Source: a virus. From it: 25,489 bases of DNA. The stretch covers positions 1 through 25,489 of IMG/VR virus record IMGVR_UViG_3300024518_002651; one strand, written 5' to 3'. A program made the position numbers and the translations under genes. The notes beneath the pieces are model-generated. The model was not told the DNA's origin. It saw nothing but the letters and a program-made list of their open reading frames with translations, and did no database searches. Below are positions 1 to 7,792 of the stretch, in pieces. Each line of letters begins with the position of its first letter. Position 1 is the stretch's first letter.

Positions 1-865
1 GGCTGTCGAGGGTGTTGTCGTGGCCGAGGTCGACGGGCGCCGGGTCGGCGTCGGCGGAGACGGTGACGGCGTCGAGGGTCGAGCCGTGGGCGACGTCGAC
101 GGGCGCCGGGTCGGCGTCGGCGGAGACGGTGACGGCGTCGAGGGTCGAGCCGTGGGCGACGTCGACGGGCGCCGGGTCGGCGTCGGCGGAGACGGTGACG
201 GCGTCGAGGGTGTGGGCGTGGGCGACGTCGACGGGGGCGGCCTCGGGGACGCCGGCGGCCGGGTTGAGCACCCATGTCGAGCACCCATGCGCGGCAGACG
301 TTGACCATGTCCAAGCGGGTGTCGTGTCGCCGTCGACGTCCCAGGCGCCGCCGAGGCGGCGCATGCCGTCGCCCTCGCCGAAGTCGTCGAGCTCGACCCA
401 ACCGGCGTCTTGGCCGAGCGCCTCGTTTTCTTCCATGCCGAGCGCGGAGGCGGTGGCGTCGCCGGCGTCGACGCCGGAGATGGTCGGGCTGCATGAGGTC
501 CCAGAGCCGGACGTGAACGCAAAATTGTCGTCGGGGGTCGTGGCGTCGAGGCCGGCGACGCGCCAGACGGACCAGCCGATGCCCTGGTTGACGTCGGTGT
601 CGAACGTGATGGCGCCCGAGCCGGTCCAGTCTTTGCAGCGGTAGACCTCGTGGTAGCGGCGGGTGCCGTAGGCGCCGCCGCCTAGCTTGGTCCAGGTGCC
701 TGACAGTCCGGTGACCGACTCCACTGCGCGGCCGACGCCGGTGTCGTGGCTGTTGAGGATGAGGTAGATGACGTCGCCGGCGGTCGGCGCGACTGACGCG
801 GTGCTGACGTCGCCGAAATCGGCGGCGGCGTGGTCACTCGTGAGGACGGCGGTGGCGATTGCCAT
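1..865 (-). CDS. Adhesin-like tail or fibre protein with 22-residue tandem repeats, C-terminus outside the window
   Basis: The reading frame opens at an ATG at 865 (MAIATAVLTSDHAAADFG) and stays open to the left edge, giving about 288 residues, so the C-terminus is missing. Residues 1 to about 205 look like a beta-rich virion domain with many Trp, Gly and Asp residues and isolated Cys. From about residue 212 the protein becomes a tandem repeat of 22 residues with the core HGSTLDAVTVSADADPAP, encoded by a 66-bp DNA repeat. Repeats of the type His-x-x-Thr-Leu-Asp-x-Val are familiar from phage tail and receptor-binding proteins, so a host-contact role is likely but inferred. It starts 3 bp after the stop of the preceding gene, consistent with an operon. 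No enzyme motif is visible. Confidence 0.75.
   Translation of the reverse strand, partial: MAIATAVLTSDHAAADFGDVSTASVAPTAGDVIYLILNSHDTGVGRAVESVTGLSGTWTKLGGGAYGTRRYHEVYRCKDWTGSGAITFDTDVNQGIGWSVWRVAGLDATTPDDNFAFTSGSGTSCSPTISGVDAGDATASALGMEENEALGQDAGWVELDDFGEGDGMRRLGGAWDVDGDTTPAWTWSTSAAHGCSTWVLNPAAGVPEAAPVDVAHAHTLDAVTVSADADPAPVDVAHGSTLDAVTVSADADPAPVDVAHGSTLDAVTVSADADPAPVDLGHDNTLDS
29..232 (-). repeat. 66-bp tandem repeat inside the fibre-like gene
   Basis: The core GTCGAC with identical flanks recurs at 29, 95, 161 and 227 on the plus strand, a period of exactly 66 bp, or 22 codons. Copies starting at 29 and 95 are nearly identical over the whole unit. The copy at 161 diverges where the downstream unit begins (histidine-rich AHAHTLDAV instead of AHGSTLDAV), and the copy at 227 is only a short edge. 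The near identity at DNA level suggests recent expansion, and the in-frame period means copy number can change without breaking the protein. Confidence 0.9.
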
Positions 866-868
866 GAC

Positions 869-1396
869 CTAGTGGCCTCGATGGTCGACGGGAGGCGGGT
901 CGGCGTCGCATGGTGTCGGGGCGCCGGCGTAGATCGTGGCCGTGTTGACGCGGTGACTGTGGCGGCCGGTGTAGGGGACCTTGGGACAATTCCAGCCGTC
1001 GAAATGTGCGCGCATCGCGCCGGCTCGAGCGGGGGTGATGACGCGGCCTTGTGGGCCGTCGACGAGGATGCGGTCGACGACGGCGGCCTTGTTGCCGCCG
1101 GAGGCGACGCCGAGCTCGTTGGCGCATTGGCGGAGCTCGCCGATGGTGAGGGCGTTGAGGTCGGCGCGGTGGATTGCGCCGGCCTCCATGCGGGCGGTCA
1201 GACAGTAGGGGCAGAGGTTGGGCTCGGCGATGTCGATGACGCGGCGGCGGCCGGCGGCGGTGTCGAACCATGCCCAATAGCAACGCGTCCAGCGGGTCGC
1301 AGGGATGGTGAAATTGACGGCCTTACCTTGTCGGTGAGGGTTGACACATGTGGCCTCACCGGTGCCGTCGACTCCTAGACAGTCGGGTCCGCGCAT
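869..1396 (-). CDS. Cysteine-rich tail-module protein with a SAP-like helix-turn-helix segment
   Basis: A 175-residue protein starting at an ATG at 1396 (MRGPDCLGVDG), 7 bp after the upstream stop. It contains C6, C17, C39 and a CPYC pair at 62-65, which could coordinate a metal. Residues of about 79-113, including LTIGELRQCANELGVASG, resemble a SAP or LEM-type helix-extension-helix pattern (hydrophobic, x2, Leu, x3, Leu-Gly, Gly-x-Lys). SAP motifs usually bind DNA but are also seen in phage structural and terminase-linked proteins, so the role here is open. Its place between two virion-like genes argues for a tail-tip or assembly role. The ribosome site is weak (TAGGCCC), so coupling to the upstream gene is likely. 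Confidence 0.7.
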   Translation of the reverse strand: MRGPDCLGVDGTGEATCVNPHRQGKAVNFTIPATRWTRCYWAWFDTAAGRRRVIDIAEPNLCPYCLTARMEAGAIHRADLNALTIGELRQCANELGVASGGNKAAVVDRILVDGPQGRVITPARAGAMRAHFDGWNCPKVPYTGRHSHRVNTATIYAGAPTPCDADPPPVDHRGH

Positions 1397-1403
1397 GGCG
1401 GGC

Positions 1404-1835
1404 CTATGCGGTGACGTCGAGGAATTCGATGTCCCATGCCGACCAATCGACCTGGGAGCCGCTGTTCGTCGAGACGTTGGCGTTGGTCGTGCAATGCAAT
1501 AGGACGGTCGCGTCGTCGAGGTTGGTGTGGTTGCCGGTGCCGGTGGCGTTGGCCGAGGCGTCGGTCTGCGCGGCGAGGGTCGTCTTGCGGCCGGAGGCGT
1601 CGCCGTTCACGGCGGCGCCGAAGTCGCCGCCGCCGAGGCCGGCGGTGATGGTGGCCTCGGCGAGGAGGACGGCGGCGATGCCAGCGAAATTCGCTGGCTG
1701 TGCCGAGGTGAGGGTCTGACGGGTCGCGGTGGCGGTCTCAGCGAGGGCGGCGTCGAGGACGCTGTCGTCGGTGAATTTTGCCATGGCTCCGACGAGGCCG
1801 AGGATGACGAGGGTGACGAGGTGACGGGTACGCAT
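1404..1835 (-). CDS. Virion-associated protein, probable tail-tip or fibre-base component
   Basis: The ORF can start at 1835 (MRTRHLVTLVILGLVGA) or at 1784 (MAKFTDDSVLDAALAET). The 126-residue shorter form has the look of a common small phage structural family that begins MAKxTDxVLDAALN and ends with a motif like SAWDIEFLDVTA, which is present here. The longer form (143 aa) adds a positively charged hydrophobic stretch resembling a signal peptide or membrane helix. Only the 1835 start has a reasonably spaced ribosome site (GTGAGG); at 1784 a GGAG lies too close. The gene begins 8 bp after its neighbour's stop. The body is Thr, Ala and Asn rich and likely beta-structured. The family assignment is from pattern memory, not a search. 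Confidence 0.7.
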   Translation of the reverse strand: MRTRHLVTLVILGLVGAMAKFTDDSVLDAALAETATATRQTLTSAQPANFAGIAAVLLAEATITAGLGGGDFGAAVNGDASGRKTTLAAQTDASANATGTGNHTNLDDATVLLHCTTNANVSTNSGSQVDWSAWDIEFLDVTA

Positions 1836-1843
1836 GGCGGGCC

Positions 1844-2299
1844 TCACTTCTTGGCCTTGGCCGCGGGGTGGAACGCCGGCGTGAGCTCGTTGGTGTCGGG
1901 AACGTCGACGAGCGAGCGGCGCCATGCTCGCCGCTCGGCGGCGAGGCGGGCCTCGTCGGCGGCGTTGCCGTGGGCGGCCGGCGCGAGGACGGTGAACTCG
2001 TAGACGGTCTCGGTGCCGTCCTGGTCGATCTCGAACCGGTGAACGCCGACCTGCTTGTAGCCGCGCCGGGTGCGGATGCCGAGGCGGGCGACGATGGCGG
2101 GTTGACCGGGTCGAGCGGCCGAGGCGGGGATCGGGGCGCATGGCTCGCAGGTGACCTCGAGGAGCTCGCGGGTGCCGTCGGGGCGGACGTGATGCACGAC
2201 GGCGCCGGGGGTGCCGGTGTCGGGTACGGCGAATTGGGTCTCGTCGCCGAGGTAGCAGAGAAACCGGTTGCTCCTCGGGATCGTGGCGGCGGTGGGCAT
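1844..2299 (-). CDS. Unknown tail-module protein preceded by the duplicated 58-bp leader
   Basis: This 151-residue protein starts at an ATG at 2299 (MPTAATIPRSNRFLCYLG) behind a strong AAGGAG site 7 nt upstream. It holds two Cys in CEPC, a basic Arg-rich C-terminal third and a Lys/Ala tail (PAAKAKK). I recognise no family. Its leader is almost the same as that of the major tail protein gene, which suggests it is translated strongly and is a structural component. It sits among distal-tail genes, so a baseplate or tail-tip role is the simplest reading. Confidence 0.7.
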   Translation of the reverse strand: MPTAATIPRSNRFLCYLGDETQFAVPDTGTPGAVVHHVRPDGTRELLEVTCEPCAPIPASAARPGQPAIVARLGIRTRRGYKQVGVHRFEIDQDGTETVYEFTVLAPAAHGNAADEARLAAERRAWRRSLVDVPDTNELTPAFHPAAKAKK

Positions 2300-2351
2300 G
2301 GTGGCGCTCCTTGCTCGGGGGTCTCGGCCATGGCGGCGGCCGGGTTGGTCG
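2294..2351 (-). repeat. Duplicated 58-bp leader with ribosome site, copy 1
   Basis: These 58 bases match 6998-7055 exactly. They cover the start codon, the AAGGAG ribosome site and upstream sequence with a short overlapping ATG (frame MAETPEQGAPP on the minus strand). The identity stops abruptly at 2352. The proteins that follow differ after the first two residues (MP), so the conserved part is the leader, not a gene duplication. It occupies part of the 162-bp gap between the flanking genes; nothing else recognisable is in that gap. Confidence 0.85.
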
Positions 2352-2461
2352 CCATCATGGCACGCGTAGCGCCCAGAACCGATGGATAGGCCGCTGTGTC
2401 GCCGTCTACGCCGCGAACCGGTGCGGGCGGCCTCCTCGTGCCGGCGGTGAGGTCGCCGGTG

Positions 2462-3115
2462 TTAGAGCGTGAACCCGAACGCGGCGGCGGCGGCGTCGGT
2501 GTTGCCGGAGCCGAACGCGGGGGCGGTGACGACGATGGCGGTGTTGGCGGCCGAGGCCGGGATGGGCGCCGGGAACGTGAGCTCGAGCGGGGTGATGGCG
2601 GTGGTGACGCCGGCGGGGATGACGACGGGGAGGGTGATGGTGCCGTCGATGACGCCGGCGATGGTGACGTCGACGACGCTGGCGGCGGTCGCGCCGGCGC
2701 CGGTGATGATGAGGCCGGTGATGTAGGTGGTGACGCCGGCGCCGCCGGCGGCGAGGGTGGCGACGGCGGCCGCGTCCGAGACGACGCCGGACGCGTCGGT
2801 CGTCGGTGTCGCGCCGGATGGGTAGCCGGCGACGCTGTCGTCGAGGACGCGGAGCCGGCCGACCGAGTCAACCGAGAGTGATGCGTAGTCGCCGTCGGTG
2901 CCGGGGCCGGCGGCGGTGTCGCGGCGAACGGCGAGCGCCATGATGCCGCGGTCGGTGGCGCCGGCGACGGCGTCGACGGTGCGGGCGAGGAGCTCGAGGA
3001 CGGCGTTGCGCGCCCAGAGGAGCCAGCGGGTCGTGCCGTCGCCGTCGTCGGCCCAGACGGCGGAGGTGCGTTTGCCGGCGTTGTCGGTGTGTAGTGCTTG
3101 GCTCTGTTCGGCCAT
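2462..3115 (-). CDS. Virion protein of the tail-tip region
   Basis: A 217-residue protein starting at 3115 (MAEQSQALHTDNAGKR) behind a perfect AAGGAGG site. The N-terminal half includes IMALAVRRDTAAG and GDYASLSVDSVGRLRV, a pattern common in phage structural proteins that decorate capsids or tail tips. The C-terminal half is Ala, Val, Thr and Gly rich with regular alternation of hydrophobic residues, consistent with a beta-sandwich. No catalytic motif is seen. It lies 11 bp after the distal tail gene, in the same transcription unit. The exact role is not known. Confidence 0.8.
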   Translation of the reverse strand: MAEQSQALHTDNAGKRTSAVWADDGDGTTRWLLWARNAVLELLARTVDAVAGATDRGIMALAVRRDTAAGPGTDGDYASLSVDSVGRLRVLDDSVAGYPSGATPTTDASGVVSDAAAVATLAAGGAGVTTYITGLIITGAGATAASVVDVTIAGVIDGTITLPVVIPAGVTTAITPLELTFPAPIPASAANTAIVVTAPAFGSGNTDAAAAAFGFTL

Positions 3116-3126
3116 CGGTGGCCTCC

Positions 3127-3933
3127 TTATCGGTACTTGCGGCGCCAGACGATGTCGATGTCGACGCTAGTGGCGGTGCCGGTCCATGAGAGCTCCCAGG
3201 TGTTCGCGCCGGCGACGAGGAGCGGGAACGTGCCAGACACGTCGGCCATGTCGACGTCGGCCTCGTCGAACGCGCCGACGAGGTTGACGTCCTCGTTTTC
3301 GCTTTGGAGGACGACGTCGCCGATGGCGTTGACGGTGAGCGGGTCGCCGTCGTTGAGGACGGTGCCGGCCGCCCAGGTGAGCGCGTCGCCGTTCATGGTG
3401 AACGTAAACCCGGTGACGGTGCCGCCTCGAGCGGTGACGGTGACGACGGGCTCGGCGGTGACCTCGTCGGCGGCGACGAACGAATCGCTGTCGGGGTTGC
3501 TGGTCGCGGTGATGGCCTCGGAGGTCGCCGACACCGCGCACGCGTACGGGCCGACCAGGAACGGGACGATGATGTCGCCGGCTTGGCGTATCCATTCGTT
3601 CGTGGCGGCGGCGTCGTCGAGGATGGCGTCGTGGTAGCGGTCGGCCTCGTCGTCGACGATGAGCTGCGAGGTGGTGCCGGCCTCGGCCCAGGCGGCGAGG
3701 TCGCGGACGGCGCTACGGCGGGCGGTGATGCTCGCCGATGCGATGTGGATGACGAGCTCGAGGCGGCGGTCGCCGGGCTCCTCGTCGAACGTCCAACCGC
3801 CGGCGCGGCCGGGGACTCGGACGCGTTGGTGGCGGGGCCGGCCGACGAGCTGACGGTTGACGTCGAGGATGGCGGCGTCGGGGACGGCGGTGGTGAGGCT
3901 GGTGCCGTTGAGGGTGGCGTCGGTGAGGGTCAT
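3127..3933 (-). CDS. Distal tail protein (Dit-like, siphovirus tail component)
   Basis: The 268-residue frame starts at 3933 (MTLTDATLNGTSL), where the ATGA overlaps the tape measure stop. Gene order directly after the tape measure is where the distal tail protein is found in siphoviruses. The N-terminal part carries an Arg-rich stretch followed by GGWTFDEEPGDRRLEL, then a helix with AVRDLAAWAEAG, resembling the N-terminal ring domain of Dit proteins. The C-terminal half is a beta-rich domain ending in WELSWTGTATSVDIDIVWRR, like the galectin-fold tail component family. The protein joins the tail tube to the tip. Assignment rests on position plus fold-like pattern. Confidence 0.75.
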   Translation of the reverse strand: MTLTDATLNGTSLTTAVPDAAILDVNRQLVGRPRHQRVRVPGRAGGWTFDEEPGDRRLELVIHIASASITARRSAVRDLAAWAEAGTTSQLIVDDEADRYHDAILDDAAATNEWIRQAGDIIVPFLVGPYACAVSATSEAITATSNPDSDSFVAADEVTAEPVVTVTARGGTVTGFTFTMNGDALTWAAGTVLNDGDPLTVNAIGDVVLQSENEDVNLVGAFDEADVDMADVSGTFPLLVAGANTWELSWTGTATSVDIDIVWRRKYR

Positions 3934-5741
3934 GGCGTGAACGCGCCTCGGTCGTAGCCGGCGCCGCGCCGGTCGCGGTCGAGCTCGCGGTTGACGACCT
4001 TGACGAGCTCGTGAGCGTGACGCTCGAATAGGCCGGGGTCGTCGAGGTTGCCCTCGACAACCATGAGCGGGCCGTTGACGGTGAGGCCGCCGCCGGCGGC
4101 GACCGGAGCGAACGGGGTGGCCTCGCCGGCGTTGACCTTGTGCGTCGGGAGGATGGTCTCGCCGCCATGCACGACGGCGAGCTGCGGGGCGCCTCGAGGG
4201 CCGGGGACTCGGCCGCCGGCGTCGTAACCGAGGACGCCGCCGACGGCGCCGAAGATGCCTCCGCCGAGCTTGGCGCCGGCGCCGATGAGCTCGTCGATCG
4301 GGCCGAGCGCCTTGTCCGCCGCGGCGCCGATGGCGTCGAGCTTGTCGACGATCCATTGCGCGACGGCCTCGATAGCAGACTTGACGCCGTTCCATGCGGT
4401 GCGGGCGAGCTCGGGGATGGACGTGAATAGGTCGATGACGGTGGTGATGGGGGTGATGATGAACGTGTCGAACAGTCCCGAAATTGTGGAGAACACGCCG
4501 CCGAGAAACCCGGTGATGTTGTTCCAAATCTCTGTCGTTTTCGCCCAGATGGCGTCCCAATTCTGGATGATGAGACCGATGACGAGGCCGATGCCGCCGG
4601 TGAAGATGCCGAGGATGTACGGCCACCATTGCACAAAGAAATTCGAGATCGCGTTCCACACGTCGGAGGTGATGCGCTTGACGTCCTCCCATCGGGCGGC
4701 GAACCATGCGGCGAGCTCGCCGGCGGCCATCTTGACCCAGTCCCAGGCGGCGGCGAGCTTCTCGACGATGAGGTCCCAATTCTTCCAGATGAGAATTCCG
4801 GCGGCGACGATGGCGAGAGCGACGAGGACCCAAGGATTGGCGGCGAGGAGCTTGAGGGCGCCGCCGAGCGCTTTGACGGCGAAGGCAACCTTGGTGAACA
4901 TGAACGCCATTGCGACGCCGATCACGACGTATTTCATGCCCTCGGGGCCGAGCTGGCGGGTGATGCCGAGGAGCGCGGAGAGAACGGGGAGGAGGCCGGT
5001 GCCGAGCTGGGCTTGCATGTCGCGCCATTGGGCGCCAACGATCTTCGATGAGTTTGCGACGCCGTCGGAGGTGGCGGCGAAATCGCCGGCGACGTTGGCG
5101 GTTTGCTCCATGATGAGCTCGTAGGTGGCGAGCTGCTTGGCGTTGGCGGAGAGCTCCTCGCCCTCGGTCGCGAGACCCATCTCGAGCGCTTTGGTCTTGA
5201 CGGTCGCCATGTCGAGAATCACGCCGTATTTTCGGAGCGGCTCAAACGAACCGATGAGACCCGAATTGATGGACTCGGTGACCTCTTGGGTTGAGGCGTT
5301 CCAGGCGGAACCCATATCGGTCGCGCGGCCGATGAGCTCGTTGGTGAACCGGGCGGCGTCGCGTTCGGCGGCGCCGGAGCCGACGAATATGTTGCCGATC
5401 TGCGCGCCCATCTGGCGGAACTCTGACTCGGCGAGGCCGAAGGTCTCATTTGCTGAGGCGGCGAGGGCGTCGACCTCGCCGCGGGCCTCACCGAACGCGA
5501 GGCCGGTGACGTTGGTGGCCTCCTCGAGGTCGGAGGCCTGGTCGATCATTTGGCGGCCGAATTGGGTGGCGATGGCGGCCGCGCCGAGGTTCGCCATTTT
5601 CGAGCCGAAACCGTCCTTGAACGACGAGCCGAACTTGCCGCCGGCGGCGGTGCCGCGCTGCTTGAGGCCTCGCTCGAATTTCGAGTATTCGCCAACGACG
5701 TCAACCTCGACGGTGCCGGCGTTACCGGCTTCTAGGCCCAT
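3930..5741 (-). CDS. Tape measure protein
   Basis: A 603-residue protein starting at 5741 (MGLEAGNAGTVEVDVVG) with a GAGGAGG ribosome site. It fixes tail length and lines the tail tube before DNA ejection. The N-terminal 250 residues are helical, with blocks such as QASDLEEATNVTGLAFGEA and IGSFEPLRKYGVILD that are typical of the tape measure family. Hydrophobic segments lie at about 268-290, 303-320 and 373-393, followed by Trp-rich amphipathic helices (NWDAIWA, EIWNNI) and a Gly-rich C-terminus with a YDAGGRVPGPRG motif. At roughly 1.5 Å per residue a tail near 90 nm is expected, which is short. It overlaps the frameshifted chaperone by 20 bp and the Dit gene by ATGA. Confidence 0.95.
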   Translation of the reverse strand: MGLEAGNAGTVEVDVVGEYSKFERGLKQRGTAAGGKFGSSFKDGFGSKMANLGAAAIATQFGRQMIDQASDLEEATNVTGLAFGEARGEVDALAASANETFGLAESEFRQMGAQIGNIFVGSGAAERDAARFTNELIGRATDMGSAWNASTQEVTESINSGLIGSFEPLRKYGVILDMATVKTKALEMGLATEGEELSANAKQLATYELIMEQTANVAGDFAATSDGVANSSKIVGAQWRDMQAQLGTGLLPVLSALLGITRQLGPEGMKYVVIGVAMAFMFTKVAFAVKALGGALKLLAANPWVLVALAIVAAGILIWKNWDLIVEKLAAAWDWVKMAAGELAAWFAARWEDVKRITSDVWNAISNFFVQWWPYILGIFTGGIGLVIGLIIQNWDAIWAKTTEIWNNITGFLGGVFSTISGLFDTFIITPITTVIDLFTSIPELARTAWNGVKSAIEAVAQWIVDKLDAIGAAADKALGPIDELIGAGAKLGGGIFGAVGGVLGYDAGGRVPGPRGAPQLAVVHGGETILPTHKVNAGEATPFAPVAAGGGLTVNGPLMVVEGNLDDPGLFERHAHELVKVVNRELDRDRRGAGYDRGAFTP

Positions 5742-6428
5742 CGCTCGCCTCCTCTCGTCGTGGTGTCTTGATCGGGATATGTCGGGCTATGTCGGCCCTC
5801 GACGCGGCCGGCGGTCGCCGGCGTTCGTCGTTGGGTCGACGGTACTTGATGGGCTTGGGCGCGCCGGACTCCTTGCCGCCGGCGGCCATGTAGGCGGTCC
5901 GGTTGTTCTGGCCGAGCTGCTCGAGGATGAGCGCGAGGAGCTCCTCGACGTGTGACCATCGGTCGAGGGTGGTGCGACGCTCGGCGGTGACGGCGTCGGC
6001 GAGGAGCTCGAGGTCGACGGTGTCGAGCTGCTCGAGCTCGCTGATTGGCTGGCCGGTGGCGACCGCGAGCGCGGTTAGGGCTTGGGCGGCCGCCGGCGTC
6101 CCAAAGGGACTTCGCGCTCGTCGATGTCGTCGACCCAGTCGGCGAGCCAGTCGCCGAACGTCGCCTCGAGGCCGCGCTCGTGGCAGAGGTGGTGATGTAC
6201 GGCCCACATGGTGCCCTCTGCCGGCGGGACGGTGCCCTTGAAATGGCGTTCGGCGGCGACCATGGAAACCGGGCGGAGCGGGACCTCGAGGTCGTCGGCG
6301 CGGTCGATGCCGTCGACGTAGTAGACGTCGACGACGTGGCGGGTGCGGTCGGCCGGGACCTCGGCGGCGTCGGCGGTGTCGCGGGCGCGGCCGCCGTCGA
6401 GGTCGGGCTTGGCGTCCTTGCCACTCAC
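5722..6428 (-). CDS. Tail assembly chaperone, long form made by -1 frameshift (G-T type)
   Basis: This is the predicted fusion product. Translation starts with the short chaperone, slips back one base at 6102-6108 and continues in the frame GTPAAAQALTALAVATG to a TAA at 5722. The product would be about 235 residues. The distal part holds a helical stretch (GQPISELEQLDTVDLEL, EELLALILEQLGQNN) and a basic tail. Its last 20 bp overlap the tape measure gene. In lambda-like phages the G and GT proteins bind the tape measure and recruit tail tube subunits, and the same gene order and frame geometry are seen here. Frameshift efficiency cannot be judged from sequence. Confidence 0.8.
6075..6428 (-). 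CDS. Tail assembly chaperone, short form (G type)
   Basis: A 117-residue frame beginning with GTG at 6428 (reads MSGKDAKPDLDGGRA); the GTGA overlaps the stop of the major tail gene, and no ribosome site is seen, so it is probably translated by coupling. The central part has the pattern FKGTVPPAEGTMWAVHHHL and a Trp-rich acidic helix (FGDWLADWVDDIDE), as in actinophage tail chaperones. The zero frame ends in RRRPPKP shortly after the slippery site. Position between the major tail protein and the tape measure is the classic location. Confidence 0.85.
   Translation of the reverse strand: MSGKDAKPDLDGGRARDTADAAEVPADRTRHVVDVYYVDGIDRADDLEVPLRPVSMVAAERHFKGTVPPAEGTMWAVHHHLCHERGLEATFGDWLADWVDDIDEREVPLGRRRPPKP
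6102..6108 (-). other. Slippery heptamer CCCTTTG for -1 ribosomal frameshift
   Basis: On the minus strand the short chaperone frame reads GAA GTC CCT TTG GGA. The heptamer C CCT TTG fits the X XXY YYZ rule exactly, and slipping by -1 gives CCC TTT GGG ACG, the frame of the downstream helical domain. It lies about 25 bases before the zero-frame stop at 6075. It is the pyrimidine counterpart of the lambda GGGAAAG site. GC-rich sequence follows and could supply a stimulatory structure. Confidence 0.85.
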
Positions 6429-7003
6429 GAGTCCGCCGCGAACGCGGTGGTATCGGACGTGAACAGGAACCAGGGGTCGACGCCGTCCTCACCGAGGGCC
6501 TCGAGCTCGACGGGGAGCTCGGCGAGGTCGGTGCGGGTGAGGTTGGTTTCGAGCGAGCTGGTGGTGATGCACTTGGGGATGACGTAGCGGTCGGTGATGG
6601 TGCCGTCGGTGATGTCGATGACGAGCGACCATTCGGTCACGGTGCCGGCGGCGTGCGGCGTGAACTTGCGGCCGGTGCCGGCGGCGGCGACGGCGCCGCC
6701 TCCTCCGGCGGTGCGGAGGGCCTTGGTGTTCCACTGCTCGAGCGCAAACGCGGCCTTCGCCATGCGGGCGGTCTCGAGGATGCGGATGGGATAGAACGCC
6801 TGCCAGGCTTGCTTGCGTTCGATGGTGGGCTCGTCGGTGAACGTGACGCCGTCCTCGGTCGTGTAGCCGAGCTCGATGTAGTCGGTGTCGAGGGTCGAGT
6901 CGTGAGCCGACGGGAGGTTCGACGACACATCTGAGTATGCGGCGATGTAGACGGAACCGGTGCCGGCGACGCGGGTCTCGGCGGTGTCTTTGGCGTTGGG
7001 CAT
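6425..7003 (-). CDS. Major tail protein (tail tube subunit)
   Basis: A 192-residue protein starting at 7003 (MPNAKDTAETRVAGTGSV) behind an AAGGAG site in the duplicated leader. Features such as GSVYIAAYSDVSSNLPS near the N-terminus, LGYTTEDGVTFTDEPTIE and a central helix (TARMAKAAFALEQWN) match the tail tube fold used by siphovirus major tail proteins. Position directly before the frameshifting chaperones supports this. A long 334-bp gap with hairpin array A and the leader precedes it, so its transcription or message stability may be set separately from the upstream joining genes. Confidence 0.85.
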   Translation of the reverse strand: MPNAKDTAETRVAGTGSVYIAAYSDVSSNLPSAHDSTLDTDYIELGYTTEDGVTFTDEPTIERKQAWQAFYPIRILETARMAKAAFALEQWNTKALRTAGGGGAVAAAGTGRKFTPHAAGTVTEWSLVIDITDGTITDRYVIPKCITTSSLETNLTRTDLAELPVELEALGEDGVDPWFLFTSDTTAFAADS

Positions 7004-7055
7004 GGTGGCGCTCCTTGCTCGGGGGTCTCGGCCATGGCGGCGGCCGGGTTGGTCG
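6998..7055 (-). repeat. Duplicated 58-bp leader with ribosome site, copy 2
   Basis: These bases are identical to 2294-2351 and carry the AAGGAG site of the major tail protein gene. The rest of the 334-bp gap at 7004-7337 holds array A (7182-7328) and about 126 bp of unassigned sequence in between, where I see no clear promoter or ORF. Confidence 0.85.
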
Positions 7056-7181
7056 ACATCGTAGGCACGAGGCCGGCCACGATGGGCGGATCGGCCGCTC
7101 TGTGGCGCTCTCCGCTGCGAACGGTCGCCGGCGGTCGTGTCATGGCGGACGAGCTGCTCGAGGCTGTAGCCGGCCGACGGG

Positions 7182-7328
7182 GCGCCGCGAATCGCGATCG
7201 CGAAACCCGTTTTCGCGAACACGATTTCGGGCGCCGCGAATCGCGATCGCGAAACCCGTTTTCGCGAACACGATTTCGGGCGCCGCGAATCGCGATCGCG
7301 AAACCCGTTTTCGCGAACACGATTTCGG
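7182..7328 (-). repeat. Hairpin repeat array A: three 49-bp units
   Basis: Units lie at 7182-7230, 7231-7279 and 7280-7328 and are identical to one another. Each has two palindromes on the plus strand, TCGCGATCGCGA and TTCGCGAA, that belong to a larger 37-nt imperfect hairpin with a 16-bp stem, one T·T mismatch and loop ACGGG on the coding strand. The array begins 9 bp after the tail terminator stop and ends 178 bp before the major tail start. All three copies carry the GAACACG variant. No U-tract follows, so a simple intrinsic terminator is not indicated. Confidence 0.95.
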
Positions 7329-7337
7329 CGGGCGGTG

Positions 7338-7784
7338 TTAGGTGCGGGCGGCTCGGATGGTGAGGTCGACGGTGGCGATGTAGCGCTCGCGGGCGGCGTT
7401 GCGGGCCGTCATGAGGTCGGAGTCGGGGAGATACCGGAACGAGGACGAGCTCGAGCCGGAGACCGAGCCGTCGGCGTGGGAGCCGTCCTCGATGTCGTCG
7501 AGCGCGGCGGAGCACTCGGCCGCGAGCTCGCGGGCTTGGGCCTTGGTGCCGCCGTAGGCCTCGACCTGTATGACGGCGGTGTCGATGCCGCGGCGAGCTC
7601 GAGGCGGGCCGCCGAGGCGGAACAGACGAACGAACCGGCCGGTGGGCGCCGGCTTGGGGGTGACGGTGTAGATCGGCTCGTTGCCTTGGGCGTCGACGTC
7701 GAGGAGGCCGGTGACGGCGGCGACGCCGTCGAGGTAGGTGCGGACGAGGAGCTCGGCGTCGGGGAGGGTCGGCGAGGTGGGCAT
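7338..7784 (-). CDS. Tail terminator protein
   Basis: A 148-residue protein starting at 7784 (MPTSPTLPDAELLVRTYL) with an AAGGAG site 5 nt upstream. The pattern of an N-terminal helix DAELLVRTYLDGVAAV, a central RFVRLFRLGG strand and an IQVEAYGGTKAQARELAA helix followed by a final strand is that of the tail terminator family, which caps the tail tube and joins it to the head. It is the last gene before the major tail protein, the usual place. The start 8 bp after the neighbour's stop fits an operon. Confidence 0.8.
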   Translation of the reverse strand: MPTSPTLPDAELLVRTYLDGVAAVTGLLDVDAQGNEPIYTVTPKPAPTGRFVRLFRLGGPPRARRGIDTAVIQVEAYGGTKAQARELAAECSAALDDIEDGSHADGSVSGSSSSSFRYLPDSDLMTARNAARERYIATVDLTIRAART

Positions 7785-7792
7785 GGTGCTCC

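Noticed and set aside
7182-7328. Classic intrinsic terminators
   Set aside because: The stems fit, but no run of T follows any of them on the coding strand, and several identical units in tandem would be redundant. A role in message stability or Rho-linked effects is still possible.
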